Below are positions 1 to 10,729 of a DNA stretch of 64,000 nt, piece after piece (the stretch's first letter is position 1; every line of letters begins with the position of its first letter). Where the stretch lies: positions 79,360 to 143,359 of the forward strand of contig JALJCO010001305.1 of NCBI GenBank assembly GCA_023101725.1, read 5' to 3'. Made by a program: the position numbers and the translations under genes. Source of the DNA: Atherinomorus stipes (taxonomy: Eukaryota > Chordata > Actinopteri > Atheriniformes > Atherinidae). The notes below the pieces were generated by a model. The model had not been told where the DNA came from. It ran no database searches and saw nothing but the letters and a program-made list of their open reading frames with translations.

Positions 1-187
1 ACATACAGGCATTGTCCACGCAGCCATTGTTCTTCTTAACAAGTGACTAACCTGTCATGTTGTTGTTTCCTATCTGTTGTCTCTGTTGTTGACTGAGTGA
101 CTTTTGTTGTTTAATTGTGTTTTAGCACTGCTAGTTGCACAAGAAGTTGCCCTACGGGGACAATAAAGACTCCTTGAACCTTGAACC
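1..187 (+). repeat. 3' tail of a non-LTR retroelement or LINE-mobilised SINE
   Basis: The segment ends in the motif CCTACGGGGACAATAAAG followed by a short TTGAACC direct repeat (about 172-187). A GGGGACAATAAAG block followed by a short tandem tail is the usual 3' terminus of several fish LINEs and of SINEs that borrow their tails. The 5' part lies outside the window, so the family cannot be named. No reading frame belongs to it here. Confidence 0.55.
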
Positions 188-1440
188 TACAAGGTAGATA
201 TCTGATATCAGAGTTACTACCACTGCTTTGGTGCCACAGTGCAAATTAAATTTTTAAAAATTACATTGTCCCCGCAAAACGATGTTATTGTCGGCATTTT
301 GTTGGTGTGGCTCTATAAATTCAGCCATGGAGCAGTGCTACTGCTAGGCCTATGAAGCGGAAACTGGCTCTCTTTCTCCTCCATCAACAGTAACATTAAA
401 GTTTATGTTCGTCACATTTACAGCAATCTGTTAATACTGCACCCAAACTGCAGAAGTAAATCGCTTCCCAAACATCAGCAAACATGTGTTTGGCAACATA
501 AAATTAAGCCATTGGGGACAACAGACAGTAGGAAAGACCCTACCCAGATCTGAAGATACCACTAACATGGATTTAACTGCTGTTCAGAGAGAAATTTCAG
601 TCAGCTGTCCTTTTGACAGAAAGGAAGTATTAGGTTTGATTGAAATCTGTGTTGTGTTGTTAAAGCTATGGCATCCTTATATTATTTGATTTGGCAGTAT
701 TTTTCTCCCCTGGTTATATGTTAGGAATGTCAGTGTAGTGTGAGGGAATCTGAGTTAGTGAATGCTGTTTGGAATAATAAGAGCAGAAAAGTAGACATGG
801 ATACTCCATGTCTACTTTTTTTCTTTGAAAAAAAGAAGGGGAAAAGTTTTCTTTTTCCTTCTCCTTAAAGGTTACGTATCCAACTTGAAGTGAAACCAAA
901 TCTGATCCAAAACCCAACAACATTGCTGTCAGGTTCTGTGTATGTTGGAGCATTTTCTACAACAGGTACACTATGTCTCATCTGCAACACATGTTTGTCA
1001 TTCATTCTGATAGTTCTGTTCTTTTGGTGATGGGGTGAGGGGACCAGCAGATGGTCTGAGGCCGGGTTGGGATCACTGTTCTCCACTGTCTCCATGCATT
1101 CTATTGCTCTGTTCTTCCTTGGGGAGATAACTATAATATTTAAAAAATTGGATATTCTGGTGCACAATCTGACACTGCAAGCCAAAAATCCCAGTTTTCA
1201 GCCCACACATTGGGTTTATACTGTAGTAAGTTGGTAAAAAAAAAAAAAAAAAAAAAGACCCCGGAAGGCATTTCTAAAAGGTTCAGTTTTATTGGCCAAA
1301 AACTGCATGTGGACCATAGACACAAACTGTTATTGAAAAAATAATAGTTATGGAAATACCCTTGTATTTACGCACTTTGCGCCATTTAAGCTGTTGTTCA
1401 TATCATGGAAAATAGTTCAACTTGTTTATACAAAGAGCTA
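188..1440. other. no gene seen; unique sequence with hairpin and A-run
   Basis: No coding signal could be supported. The stretch holds a 15-bp perfect hairpin (787-819), a TTAAAGG motif at about 866 with no matching partner end, and a run of about 22 A at 1236-1257. Confidence 0.5.
787..819. repeat. perfect 15-bp hairpin with 3-nt loop
   Basis: AAAAGTAGACATGGA (787-801) is followed by TAC and by its exact reverse complement (805-819). The right arm runs into a T-tract. The shape resembles an intrinsic hairpin but has no known meaning in a vertebrate; a decayed inverted repeat is the simplest reading. Confidence 0.7.
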
Positions 1441-1444
1441 ATCA

Positions 1445-2260
1445 GCCAATCACATAAAAGCAATGCAATATACTTAGGCATGTGGACATGGACAGGACAA
1501 CCTGCTGAATTTCAAAATGTGCATCACAAATGGGAAATGAAGAAATTTAAGTGACTTTGAACGTGGCATGCTTGTTGGTGCCAGATGAGCTGTGCGGAGT
1601 ATTTCAGAAATTGTTGATCTACTTGGATTTTTGTGCACAACTATCTGTATAGTTCACAGAGAATGGTCTAAAAATGATAAATATCTAGTGAGCAGCAGTT
1701 GTCTGGTTCAAAATACCTTATTGATATCAGAGGTCAGAGGAGAATCAGCAGACTTGGAAATGATAAAAAGGGAACAGGACCTTAGATAACCACCGGTTAT
1801 AACCCAGGCATGCCAAATACCATCTCTGAATGCACAACATGTCGAACATTGTTATGGATGGGCCAGAGCCACAGAAGACCAAACTAGTAGGAACCCTTCC
1901 CATCTAGGAAAAAGTACAGGAAGATGAGTCTGAGTTCACAGTAGATGACCATAACAGGACAAAGATTGGATAAACATTCCCTGCTTCAAGTCTCAATTTC
2001 AATTTGACATCAATCAGCATTGTTACTGTACTGACCATGTCTGTCTTTTTTATTACCACAGCATCTTCTGATCACTACTTCCAGCTGGATAATGCACCAT
2101 GTCACAAAGTTAAGATAATCTCCAGCTGCTTTTTCATCAGATCTTAATCCAATAAACCTGTGAGATATGGTGGAACTGGACATTTTCATCATGGATGAGC
2201 AGCCAACAAATCAAGTTCAGTTTTAGTTGCATAGCAGTTATTCTCAACAAAGTCATGAAG
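1445..2260 (+). pseudogene. Tc1/mariner transposase fossil, internally deleted
   Basis: Cut-and-paste transposase relic. About 1475-1900 matches the familiar vertebrate Tc1-like coding stretch: a frame with ISEIVDLLGF and a further segment with SEVRGESADLEM stand for the N-terminal helix-turn-helix paired domain. About 2010-2200 matches the catalytic C-terminal part on the same strand (the region reading as CTACTTCCAGCTGGATAATG). The central third, which would hold the first catalytic Asp, is missing between about 1990 and 2010. Stops and frameshifts interrupt every frame and neither terminal inverted repeat is clear. The element is ancient and cannot make protein. Confidence 0.8.
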
Positions 2261-3189
2261 ACACTTTTCAGACACTTTACAATCAAATTCATTGAGACCC
2301 AGTTAAAACAAACCCATGTTAGTCAATTTTATAATAACTGTATTCATATAAGTGTCAAAATAAAGTATTACCAAGAGTCTTGATGAGTTGATAAGAAGAA
2401 AAAATTATTAACAAAAGAATTGTAAATATTGATTGCAAGCGGAGAGCGTTACACATTCTGCCTGCATACCTGCATTCTCATATAGTCTGTTGAGGCTCCC
2501 CTCTCCTCTGAGAGATGCATTTAACAAACAGTCTTTAGATAAAGCAGTCTGTTCCCACAAAGAATAAAAACATTGTCCTCTTCAGCTGCCTGAGTCGGCC
2601 TCGAGTCCATCCATAGACTGCTATCTGAGCCAGCCGTGTTGATGATCAAGCTTAACAATGGTCATAAAAAGACAGTGCATTATGACCCAAACATTGAGTA
2701 CCGAGACCTTCACTATTCAGAGTTAGAGACAGAACTACATAAAATGAGGTGAAATGCGACATGAGCTGAATGAAATAAGGGTGAAAATTGAAACTTCCAC
2801 AACACAAGCCAATTTGTAAAAAAAAAAATAACCTGATCCAACCTGGTACCAGTAGGGTAATACAGTAGCCAGAGAATGCATATAAACACTCATATTGTTC
2901 ATTAGCTGCCTTCCTTTTCAAAGTTCTGCACTGGCCATTGTGAAATCCATACAGGTTGACTTTTACTCTCTGTATGCTGTTGTAAAGTTATGATTAACAA
3001 GTGTGTTTACACCTTTCCACCTTCATATTGACTGCAGATAATTTGTCAAACAATAGGATCAATAAGACATTAGCTATAAGTAAAAGATGGACTGACTGAA
3101 GGCTTTATTTTAAAATGTTCTTTAGATATCTCAGTCCTTGGAAACCACGACTTTAGTGATATGATGCCTGTGACAGATTTATTGTTGGG
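2261..3189. other. no gene seen; unique sequence
   Basis: The first 130 bp may be the degenerate 3' flank of the Tc1 fossil. The remainder is AT-rich unique sequence. No exon with convincing splice sites was found. Confidence 0.4.
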
Positions 3190-3679
3190 TTAAAGGGACT
3201 TGAGGCAAGATTAAGAAACAAAACTCGTGACTGCCGCGACTGGTACTTCAGGTAACTGCAGCCACAAGCCAAGCCGTCACGGGACCGTGCACAAACTGAA
3301 GCTATAATGTTGTTTACTAACCTTTTTCTTCGTAGTTACACTTTTTGGTGTTCTTTCAGTTGATCTAGATCGTTTGCTGACGGCAGAAGAATCCACAACT
3401 GTCGCTTACAGTGTTTGAATTTACCGCGACCGTCTTCTTCCTGTATCAAAACTGTGGATGTAGCGTCATTTGACGTCACGTCCGCAGGGTAGCGCTGGAA
3501 ATTTGGACACCGAATTGCAGCGCATTTTGCAGCACACAGCCTGTTCAAGGCAACGGAGAGAGACGTGGGTGGAAATGTTATTTTTTGGTATTTAGCGCTT
3601 CATCACCCATTAGTATTAAAAAAAAAAGATGGACATGCATGTTTGTTTGTTTTTTAATTCCTGCCTCTAGTCCCTTTAA
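3190..3679 (-). mobile_element. TTAA-flanked non-autonomous element, family A, copy A1
   Basis: TTAA at 3190-3193 and 3676-3679 bracket terminal inverted repeats AGGGACTnGAGGCA. The ends read TTAAAGGGA, the pattern of the Kolobok/T2 MITE superfamily (TTAAAGGRR in Xenopus); piggyBac also uses TTAA, so the superfamily is inferred. Inside lies a perfect CRE, TGACGTCA (3471-3478), and, on the minus strand, a 75-nt frame followed by a splice donor (3322-3396). A second copy lies at 18880-19359 in the opposite orientation. A minus-strand ORF (3336-3548) is conserved between copies only because the repeat is. No transposase is encoded. Confidence 0.8.
3322..3396 (-). pseudogene. candidate first-exon frame carried by element A1 (start codon lost)
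   Basis: Read on the minus strand, 25 codons run from a GTG at 3396-3394 to AAG and then a donor, GGTTAGT. The peptide is basic and Ser/Lys-rich, with KRSRSTERTPKS in the middle. Copy A2 has ATG where A1 has GTG, so the ancestral start was probably ATG; A2 instead has a one-base frameshift and a damaged donor. A CRE lies 75 bp upstream. The composition suits the leader exon of a nuclear protein, but no family can be named. Confidence 0.4.
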
Positions 3680-3770
3680 GGGATTGCATTTACTGACCAA
3701 AACTCAGCAAATGAAATTTAGAAATTCTTATTATTATGTGATGGTGGAGAAGAATTTTATTTAATTTTTT

Positions 3771-4319
3771 TTAAAGGTATAGTCCGAAGTCCCCCCCCCC
3801 CCCGTAAAAAATAAACGTTAGACGTGAGCAGGTGAAATCCGTCTCAAACCCCGCCTTTGGACCTCTTCTCCCGTGCCGTGGTGCGATTGAACGCAACTCT
3901 CTCTCCTCCTGCCTGTAATTCGCTCTTTATCTTTGTTCTGGTCTGATCGGGACGTTTCTATGTGGAGATTTCTGTTTGTATCGGCAGCCAATGACAGAGC
4001 TAAGAGCATGACGCTGTGTGGAAATAAGCTCATGAGTGGAGCAGACGCCAGTCACTCGAACTCTCGAAGGAAAAAAAAAGAAAGAAAGGAAACACCATGG
4101 ATGCATCGAAGAAAAGGTAAGAGCTTCAGATAATGCAGTTTGGAAAACCAGGGTTAATAATAGTTTGGCTTGTACCTGCTTCTGAGCTCTGAAGGAGAAG
4201 CTTGAAGTTGAATAGGCTAGCTAGAACGAGGCGGCCATTAGCCTGAGAGGGAGGGGCTCAGTTTGAATACTGTTGTTTGCAAACAGAAACGGTGGAGGGA
4301 CTTTGGACTCTACCTTTAA
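3771..4319 (+). mobile_element. TTAA-flanked non-autonomous element, family B, copy B1
   Basis: TTAA at 3771-3774 and 4316-4319 flank inverted ends AGGTAnAGTCCnAAGTCC. A C-run of about 14 sits just inside the left end. The interior contains a CCAAT motif (about 3988) and a short frame ATG GAT GCA TCG AAG AAA AG (4097-4116) in a good Kozak context (CACCATGG), ending at a strong donor GTAAGA. Other copies: B2 at 49099-49643 (inverted, donor kept, ATG lost) and B3 at 51863-52312 (right end lost). No transposase is present. Confidence 0.8.
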
Positions 4320-6636
4320 ATTTGTTTCCTGAGTAAGGTTGTTAATCTGACTACTTTCCTTCCTCTCTGAAACTTCAGCTGAGGTTTGCTTTGCTGGCAC
4401 CATCCATCCAGCTTCTGTAAATACACAGGTATATTGATTGAAAACAGAGTGAGGACTCATCCCGTGATCTTTCTGCCGCTCTCCTATGGAGTATTTCCCA
4501 CTCCACAGTCAGGTCATTAATCTTCCCGTTATTGGAGAATTGCACTGACATCTCTCCATAAAATGGCACTTAATTTATGCATTATTTATGCCTCATTTAT
4601 GTGCTTGAGTCCTCCAACTATTTATCAAATGTCTCCTCTTATGTCAAAACATGGAAATTGAGTGTCGTTATTCATGATACTCGCAGCAAACACATCAGTG
4701 GACAGGAAGTCACAACGGACCTCCACTCACTGTCACAAGAAAGTCTCATCTAGGAGGTAGTTTGGCAGCAGGAGGCAAGCGATACCCAACACGTTGATGC
4801 AATGCAGTTCAACCAAGGCAGACAACTCCTCCTCCTCTTCCATAATTAAAGTCTTTGTATCCCATTTTGGGTTAAAGCCTGCTTTTTCTTATTGTTTGTC
4901 ATGTTTCAGCTGATGTTCTTGTGACAAATCTAAATAATAAATAACTCCTACAGCAGAAACATTTGAAATCCATAAATGATCTACACACACACCAACTGTG
5001 CGGAGCAGTGCAGAAGTGAGTGACAAGCCGGAAGGCAATATTACTCCATCCTAACCCCCCCCCCCCCCAACCCTTTCCCACCTCTGCTATCTTCCCTGAA
5101 TTGCCCTGGGACTAAGGTGCGTCACACTTCGCAGAACCCCCAAACACTCTCACCTGCGCTGCCACTGCAGCTATGCGTCACCAGCAAACAACTCCACAGG
5201 AACTTAACCCTCTGGATAACCTCTGCAGACTCAGCTGTCGCTCCCTCACTGTCAGTCTGAATTACACTCCAACACAAAGTCAGTTTTTGAGATATTTCAC
5301 TGTGGTTTCTTCTTCTTTTGCCTTGATATAAAGCCTGCATCTCTGCTCTAAAGGTCTAGGGAAGATGTTAAAACCAAGGAGAGAAATTATTTAAGGACAG
5401 GTTGCCAAAAGACACTTCTCCAACGTTCCTTTATGGACTTATACAAACATTTATTTATGCATATTTCATGCAGCTGTACAGAGGGAGGCAGTGCATGTAC
5501 AGAATATGCTTGCTTTCCACCCCAGCTTAAATTTTGCCCTGACACTTTCTGTCTTTTGATTTTTTCACAGCTGACTTAACTCACATTTTTTTCTCTCCAA
5601 TGGCTCAGAGGGATAAGATACAGATACATTCAGATGTTTTTGTTGCTATAAAAGCATGTTTATGATTTGAATTTATTGCTGTTGTCCCTCTGGTGATATG
5701 ATGACACATTTGCTTATCCACCCGCAATCAACACAGTGCTGATAGCGACACTTAAAATAACTTAGAAGTTAAATTTGTTCGCTCCCAAGAAGCCGAGAGA
5801 ACTGGCATCAAACTGAAAACGTCTCTTTTGCGAGTGCTCTGATGCACATGAAATTATGGCAGTGGCCCATTTCATGAGTTATAAATAGCAAATTTTAGAT
5901 TAAAGTTGACATGCGTGAATGTGTCAGACTGAAGGCAAATTGATTAAATAGATGTCAAACAGATGTTTCTTATCATAAAGTAGTATGTGTTTATTTAAGA
6001 TGTGGCTTGAGATTTTCTGTTTTGCCTATTTCCTGAAAAAACATTGACTTTTTGAAAAAAAAATTGGTACTGGTTTAGAAACTGTGTGGCTGGAATGAAT
6101 TCTGCTGGTACTTTATTATCTGCCACACCATCAATATTCACATGTGGGAGCAGCTGGGTTAACTTTCCAAAGACCAAGCAATGACTACTTTCAGGCAGGT
6201 TGAAGCTGAGGTGCTGTGATTGTATGCAAGAGCTAAGTGGAGAGCAAGGAGGAATAATAAACAATTTATTGCCTCAAACATTATGAGGATGAACGATAAG
6301 TGGCTAAATAAATTCACAAGGTGAGCTTTGGAATTCTTTCAAGGACACCGCAGGAATATCAGGTATGTATTATGATGTGTAGCACTGAGGCATGGCTGAA
6401 GGCAAATTTCCCAGATTTAAGCATTTCTCCATCCAGCTTGTAAATGACAATGTAAACTAGACCACGTTTCTGCCCATTTTGTATGAACACTTATGGCTAG
6501 GTAACAGTTTGCTGTGTTGAAAAGCTCATTTTGAAAGAGTTTGGGGTGCTGTGCTGGCTAACAATAACTTTTTGCACATCACATACAAACATATTACTCA
6601 GAGAACAAAAATAAACAGAATTCAAATAGGCTACAC
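4320..6636. other. no gene seen; AT-rich unique sequence, possible conserved block
   Basis: No exon could be supported. A C-run lies at 5057-5068. About 5640-5960 is dense in TAAT/ATTA-type and TGACAT-type motifs with little low-complexity sequence, the texture of vertebrate conserved non-coding DNA; this is an impression, not a result. Confidence 0.35.
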
Positions 6637-6961
6637 TACAGATGCTGGCATGAAGAAGTTTCCCTTTCTGCCGACTGCCAGCCACTACCAGCGACTTGTC
6701 TTGAATAGTTTTAAAACTTATAGTATAGTTTTAAAACTTTCAATCGCACAGAGAAACGCCTGTGTGCCCAGGGGAAACGATTTCAGAGCATAAATAAATG
6801 CCTGGAACATGGGTATTGTGTGTTTCCACACGCCAAGTTTGGACACCGTGCGTGATGACGTATTCACGGGACAAATCGTTCAGCCAGTGATAGTGCAGTA
6901 ATAGTGCACTATTACCGCTTCTGGCAGAAAAAGGCAGAACTTTTTCATGCCTGCATCTGTA
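6637..6961. mobile_element. MITE, family G, copy G1
   Basis: Inverted ends TACAGATGCnGGCATGAA bracket the element, and a second copy lies at 44504-44794. It carries an 18-bp perfect palindrome GTAATAGTGCACTATTAC (6898-6915). G1 also has a tandem duplication around TAGTTTTAAAACTT (about 6706-6740) that G2 lacks. No coding capacity. The superfamily is not clear because target-site duplications are not convincing. Confidence 0.7.
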
Positions 6962-7365
6962 TATACACTATATCGTGTGGTAATCGTGTTTTTTTGTTTT
7001 TGTTTTTCTTTCAGGTTCTAGTGGCCTTTTTACAGTATCACCTAATATTGGAAAGGGGGTCAGAGAGTGGGGGATAACTAGAGCAAATTGGCACCGTATC
7101 TGTGCCAAGGAACTGTTGCCTCTGAACATGGGGCAGTTGCTCTACCAGTCAAGCTAAACGTTCCCTTAAAGTTTGTTTGAAGGGAATTCTGCAATTTCCT
7201 TACAAATACATTATGATGGCCGTAAATGTATTGTTATATACGTGTGAAAAGCCTCCCAGCCATTAAAAGTTTAATTGTGGAGCTAGACTTAAAATTGCGT
7301 TTCAAGACAACTGTGTTTCAGGATTTTGTGGGTGGGACTAAAAGTGCGGCCGCATGACGACACCA
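6962..7365. other. no gene seen
   Basis: T-rich then mixed sequence without a recognisable feature; it leads into the promoter-like region at 7370. Confidence 0.4.
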
Positions 7366-7367
7366 AT

Positions 7368-7400
7368 AACCCCGCCCCCTGCTGCTTAAGCAGTATAAAA
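7368..7400 (+). promoter_or_regulatory. candidate GC box plus TATA box upstream of THAP remnant
   Basis: CCCCGCCCCC at about 7370-7379 is a GC box; TATAAAA at 7394-7400 follows it closely. A start 25-30 bp downstream would leave a leader of about 75 nt before the ATG at 7502. The leader has repeated GCTAGC motifs. The arrangement is coherent, but nothing here proves transcription. Confidence 0.35.
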
Positions 7401-7501
7401 ACGTTCAGCGCTGCTGTAGCAGTTGAACCGCTAGCTAGCTTGTCACACGTAGCTAGCATCAACGAGAGTTTGCTGCTAGCTAATGAGCTAGCTTGCCAAT
7501 T

Positions 7502-7760
7502 ATGCTTCATTCGCGTTCATGCATCTTCCCTGGATGCCACAATATGCAAGGTAGCAGCCTGGTGTCTTTATTAAAATTTTCAAAAGATGATCTGGAAAAA
7601 GAACTGGATGGATTTTGTACAGAGGAGCTTCTGTGGACTGGAGGATCACCAGGATCAGGATCACCACCATCACTGGTCTCTGTGGACTGGAGGCATCAGG
7701 ATCACCACCATCACTGGTCTCTGCAGTGCCCACTTTACCCCAGATAGTTTTACTAACTTC
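7502..7760 (+). pseudogene. broken THAP-type zinc-finger frame
   Basis: THAP domains bind DNA through a C2CH zinc site (C-x2-4-C ... C-x2-H). After the ATG at 7502 the frame reads SRSCIFPGCHN, a good THAP start. The far end, CSAHFTPDSFTNF (about 7725-7765), is a good match to the C-x2-H-F close of the domain but sits in another frame. Between them the expected Trp is absent and a block of about 40 bp containing ATCACCACCATCACTGG is tandemly duplicated. Removing the duplication would bring the spacing near the normal 35-50 residues. A donor-like AAG/GTAGCA at 7551 is an alternative explanation (an intron). No terminal repeats enclose it. THAP is a P-element/Kolobok-related domain as well as a host one, so origin is open. 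Confidence 0.45.
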
Positions 7761-8962
7761 CAGGACATACAGTTGGATTTATCGGCTGACAGTTGGTGCT
7801 GGTCCCCCGCACCGACCCTCTCCCTCCCCCCGGCTCTCATCCCCCGGTCATCACCGGTGCTGCCTGCAGCCTCTTCCCCACCGGAGGGATTCCGGCGTGG
7901 ATATAAAACCCTCCCACAACGGCTACTTAGAGGGGGTGTTTACTCTCAATCTAATTCTTATATTATTATCATCATCATCATCACCAATAAAATAAACACA
8001 GTAGAAAGTAACTAAACTGGCCTGACGGGTCAGAGCTACTTCCTCCACCTGCTGCCTTTATATGCGAAATAAAGCACAGAGCAGCGTTGCAGCACGTCCG
8101 CTCCTTCACTGATCACTGATCAATAAGTCTGAAGCATCGGGGTGGAAATAATTTCATTTTATATGTGGCTAAAACCGGAAGCATCTTCACTGTTTATGGG
8201 CCACCCAGAACGCACACACGGAGGAAGGTGATGTGGGGAGGAGGAGGTGCTGCTAGAGGGGGAGACGGACTGAAGTCCTTTTTGGCAGCATGCAGGTGAA
8301 GCCAGGTTAAAAAAAATCAAATAAATGATACTATTTGACAAGATGGACAACAACATTAATAAGTCTGATTTGGTTACCTGGAATATTTCAGAAAGATGTA
8401 GGGCTGAATAGAGAAACTGAGCAAGGTGGAGATGATTTTATTATGACATCTGTTGTAAATATTATTTTATAAATGCTTCTGATAAACTTTGGCAGGGGAG
8501 AGGGGAGGAAACGGGAAAAGGGCAAAAAGAAGTGGAGATGAGAAAGAGGAAATGATTTATGTGAAATAAATTAACTTCATTTTGGTCTTTTAGATTAGTG
8601 GGTCTGAACAAGTGGTGGACCTCAGAGTACTGCATCTGTGACTGGCTGTGGTCCTGATGAGGAGTAACTGCAACATAATTATCAGAATAATATGACTGTA
8701 TGAAGGAAGTATGAAGAGCAAGAGTACCCATTACTGTAAAATGTTGGTTTTTCACTATTATACTGCATCTTTAAGATTAATTTCACTCTTGCATAATTCT
8801 GCAAGCAACTTTGAAATACAAACTAGCATAACAGAGAAATACCCAAGTGATGTACTCATACAGTAAGAGTAAAGAAATTCATTGACATTGTGCCACTGCA
8901 AGATTTGTTTGACAAGTCATTTTTACTGTTATCTGTTTTGACACAGAGCATCGTCCAATCAT

Positions 8963-8993
<31 letters not shown>

Positions 8994-9194
8994 CATGCCA
9001 GTGTGACAACATGCAAGAGGAAACCAGGGAAACTGGATGTCAGACACACTGCTTTGTGGGGAAGGACTGTGGCCACACAACTGTCCAACACAACTTTGTC
9101 TTTTTGAATGTCTGTGGTGTTGCCATATTTTAGGTCTGCACATCATAGTTGTTGGAAAAAACACTCATTCATTAATCATTTTAAAATCCTATCG
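7761..9194. other. THAP frame tail, AATAAA signals, GA microsatellite; no other gene
   Basis: The frame containing the THAP C-terminus stays open to 8015 with a proline/serine-rich tail ending in an ATC/ATT repeat. AATAAA-type signals lie near 7987 and 8068. A GC-rich purine patch lies at 8190-8290. A GA dinucleotide run is at 8961-8990. No further exon is supported. Confidence 0.35.
8961..8990. repeat. (GA)n microsatellite
   Basis: About 15 uninterrupted GA units. Confidence 0.9.
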
Positions 9195-9909
9195 TTAAAG
9201 GAATAGTTCACCCTCAGAATGATTCAACTTTATTTTCCACTTACCCTGATGGTGAGCAAGATGGTAGCGTCCAGAATTTACTTGAAACTACGCCATTTAG
9301 TATATTTTTAGAGTCTAAAAGGGAGTATTGTTTACGTCCATGAAGCGCGCACATGCGCGGTCACGAAACTACGGAAGCCTCGGCGTTCAGAGCCTACTCT
9401 GCCGATTATGCAAGCGTAGAAGAAGAAATTCACTGTTTACCTTGTGGTAAGAGCGCAAGAGCTCTAAACAAACCGGGACAAACACAGGAGGGGGTGGATA
9501 TTGATCTAAAAGAAAGAAAGAAAGAAAAAGAGAACGCGCGATCTCATCTGCCGTGGCTTCCATAGTTTCGTGAATGCACATCGGCGTGCTTGCTGGGCTT
9601 GCGATGTAGTCTTGTTTAGACTCTAAAAATATACTAAATGACGTAGTTTCAAGTAAATTCTGGACGCTACCCACTCAGGACACTTGGATTACATGGGATG
9701 AGCAGGATGGAGGAATATTGACAATTTTTTGTGGACTTTTATGGACCTTTTTGGCTCGGACCCTGGCAAACTCCATTGGGGGGGAACGAGAAGTCGTCCT
9801 GAACTCCGGCTGCATTTGACATATTAAAAAAGTGGTCCAGAGTCTTGTTCACCATCAGGGTAAGTGGAAAATAAAGTTAAATCATTCTGAGGGTGAACTA
9901 TTCCTTTAA
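9195..9909 (+). mobile_element. TTAA-flanked non-autonomous element, family C, with nested inverted arms
   Basis: TTAA at 9195-9198 and 9906-9909. Terminal inverted repeats begin AGGAATAGTTCACCC and extend about 62 bp with only two mismatches, so the copy is fairly young. Inside is a second pair of arms of about 56 bp beginning GTAGCGTCCAG (9264-9320 and 9615-9670) with one mismatch. Between the inner arms is a frame that ends at a splice donor (9353-9446) and an AAAG-rich stretch. Ends TTAAAGGAA fit the Kolobok/T2 pattern. Confidence 0.8.
9353..9446 (+). CDS. candidate first-exon frame carried by element C
   Basis: From ATG 9353 the frame reads MRGHETTEASAF, then an acidic stretch ASVEEEIH, and reaches a donor TGTG/GTAAGA at 9447 after 94 nt (phase 1). 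A second ATG at 9340 gives another open, Arg-rich frame across the same donor, so the reading frame is undecided. There is no matching downstream exon in the element. It could be the leader exon of an autonomous relative or chance. Confidence 0.25.
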
Positions 9910-10089
9910 GTTACGAATAGTCAGGGGTTAATAAGATGTTTTTTTTTTTTACTATTTCTCCTGTCAGGAAGTACAACAAAGAAAAATTCTCTTGTATTAC
10001 ATTACCTCTCTTACACATATTAACACAACACACAAAGTCTTATTCTGATCATATTTTGAATACAAGACCGGTGATACTACAGGCTAGTT

Positions 10090-10430
10090 AGTTGATAGTA
10101 AGTAAGTAAAATCTATAAAGTGCTTTTCACAGATAAAAATCAAGTGCTGTACATAATATGAGAAATGAATGGTACAACAAAATGACATAATAAACATATT
10201 GAAAAGAAAGATCATAGAAAACATAAAATCATAAAACCCAGTCAATCACAATCAAATCAGCCAAAAGCTTCCTGAATAAATACGTATTCAGCTGCTTTTT
10301 CAAAGATTCCACCCAGTCAACCACACGGAGGGCGATGTTTTTATGCAAGTTTTCATCTCCATAATAATATGCATGATTCCAAACACTTAACCCAGCTGAA
10401 ATCCTTTTGGCACCATTTGGCAATAAGGTA
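10090..10430 (-). mobile_element. L2-type LINE 3' end
   Basis: Read on the minus strand, a short C-terminal reverse-transcriptase tail with SLKKQLNTYLFRK precedes a stop and a 3' UTR, ending in the AAGTGCTTT...TACAGCAC style tail and a TTAC repeat. Residual ORF 10229-10423 is this tail. 5' truncated, as usual. Confidence 0.65.
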
Positions 10431-10568
10431 TGGACCTACATTTGCTAGAGAGACTAGATTTTAAATAAGCAGTTGACAAAAAAATTTCTATTTTTTTTCC
10501 ATTTTGCAAAAAGATTAGATATTAATTACTCAAACAGTACGCTATGTCTCTCTTTTCTGCCTTTTTAG

Positions 10569-10729
10569 AATATCAATGAGCTAATGGATCTCCTTTTTGA
10601 ACAGGTCATGCTTGACACTGCACCCTACGTGGCTGAAATGAAAGCAGTGGCTGTTCCTGGATTCCTGTGCGGACAGTACAGCGACCCGAGAAGGCAGATG
10701 CCAACCATGATCCAGGTTCAGCCTTCCAG
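10569..10729 (+). CDS. candidate internal coding exon, unknown gene
   Basis: A pyrimidine-rich acceptor (TCTCTCTTTTCTGCCTTTTTAG shortened: the tract runs 10547-10568) precedes 161 nt that are fully open from the first base (phase 0) and end at CCAG/GTGATG (donor at 10730, phase 2). The peptide has ordinary soluble-protein composition: NINELMDLLFEQV, then EMKAVAVPGFLCGQY, then DPRRQMPTMIQ. An alternative acceptor at 10602-10603 would shorten it by 35 nt. The next acceptor, 11356-11357, fits the phase and leads to a stop and a poly(A) signal. I do not recognise the protein. Upstream exons were not found; the intron to the left contains a LINE tail and perhaps element C. Confidence 0.42.

Noticed and set aside
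7587..8015. 142-codon ORF as a separate gene
   Set aside because: Apart from the CSAHF segment it is read through a duplicated low-complexity block and a Pro/Ser-rich tail; treated as part of the broken THAP frame.
8190..8310. Exon candidate ending at CAG/GTGAAG
   Set aside because: The only open frame is low-complexity Gly/Arg from a purine-rich patch and has no acceptor.
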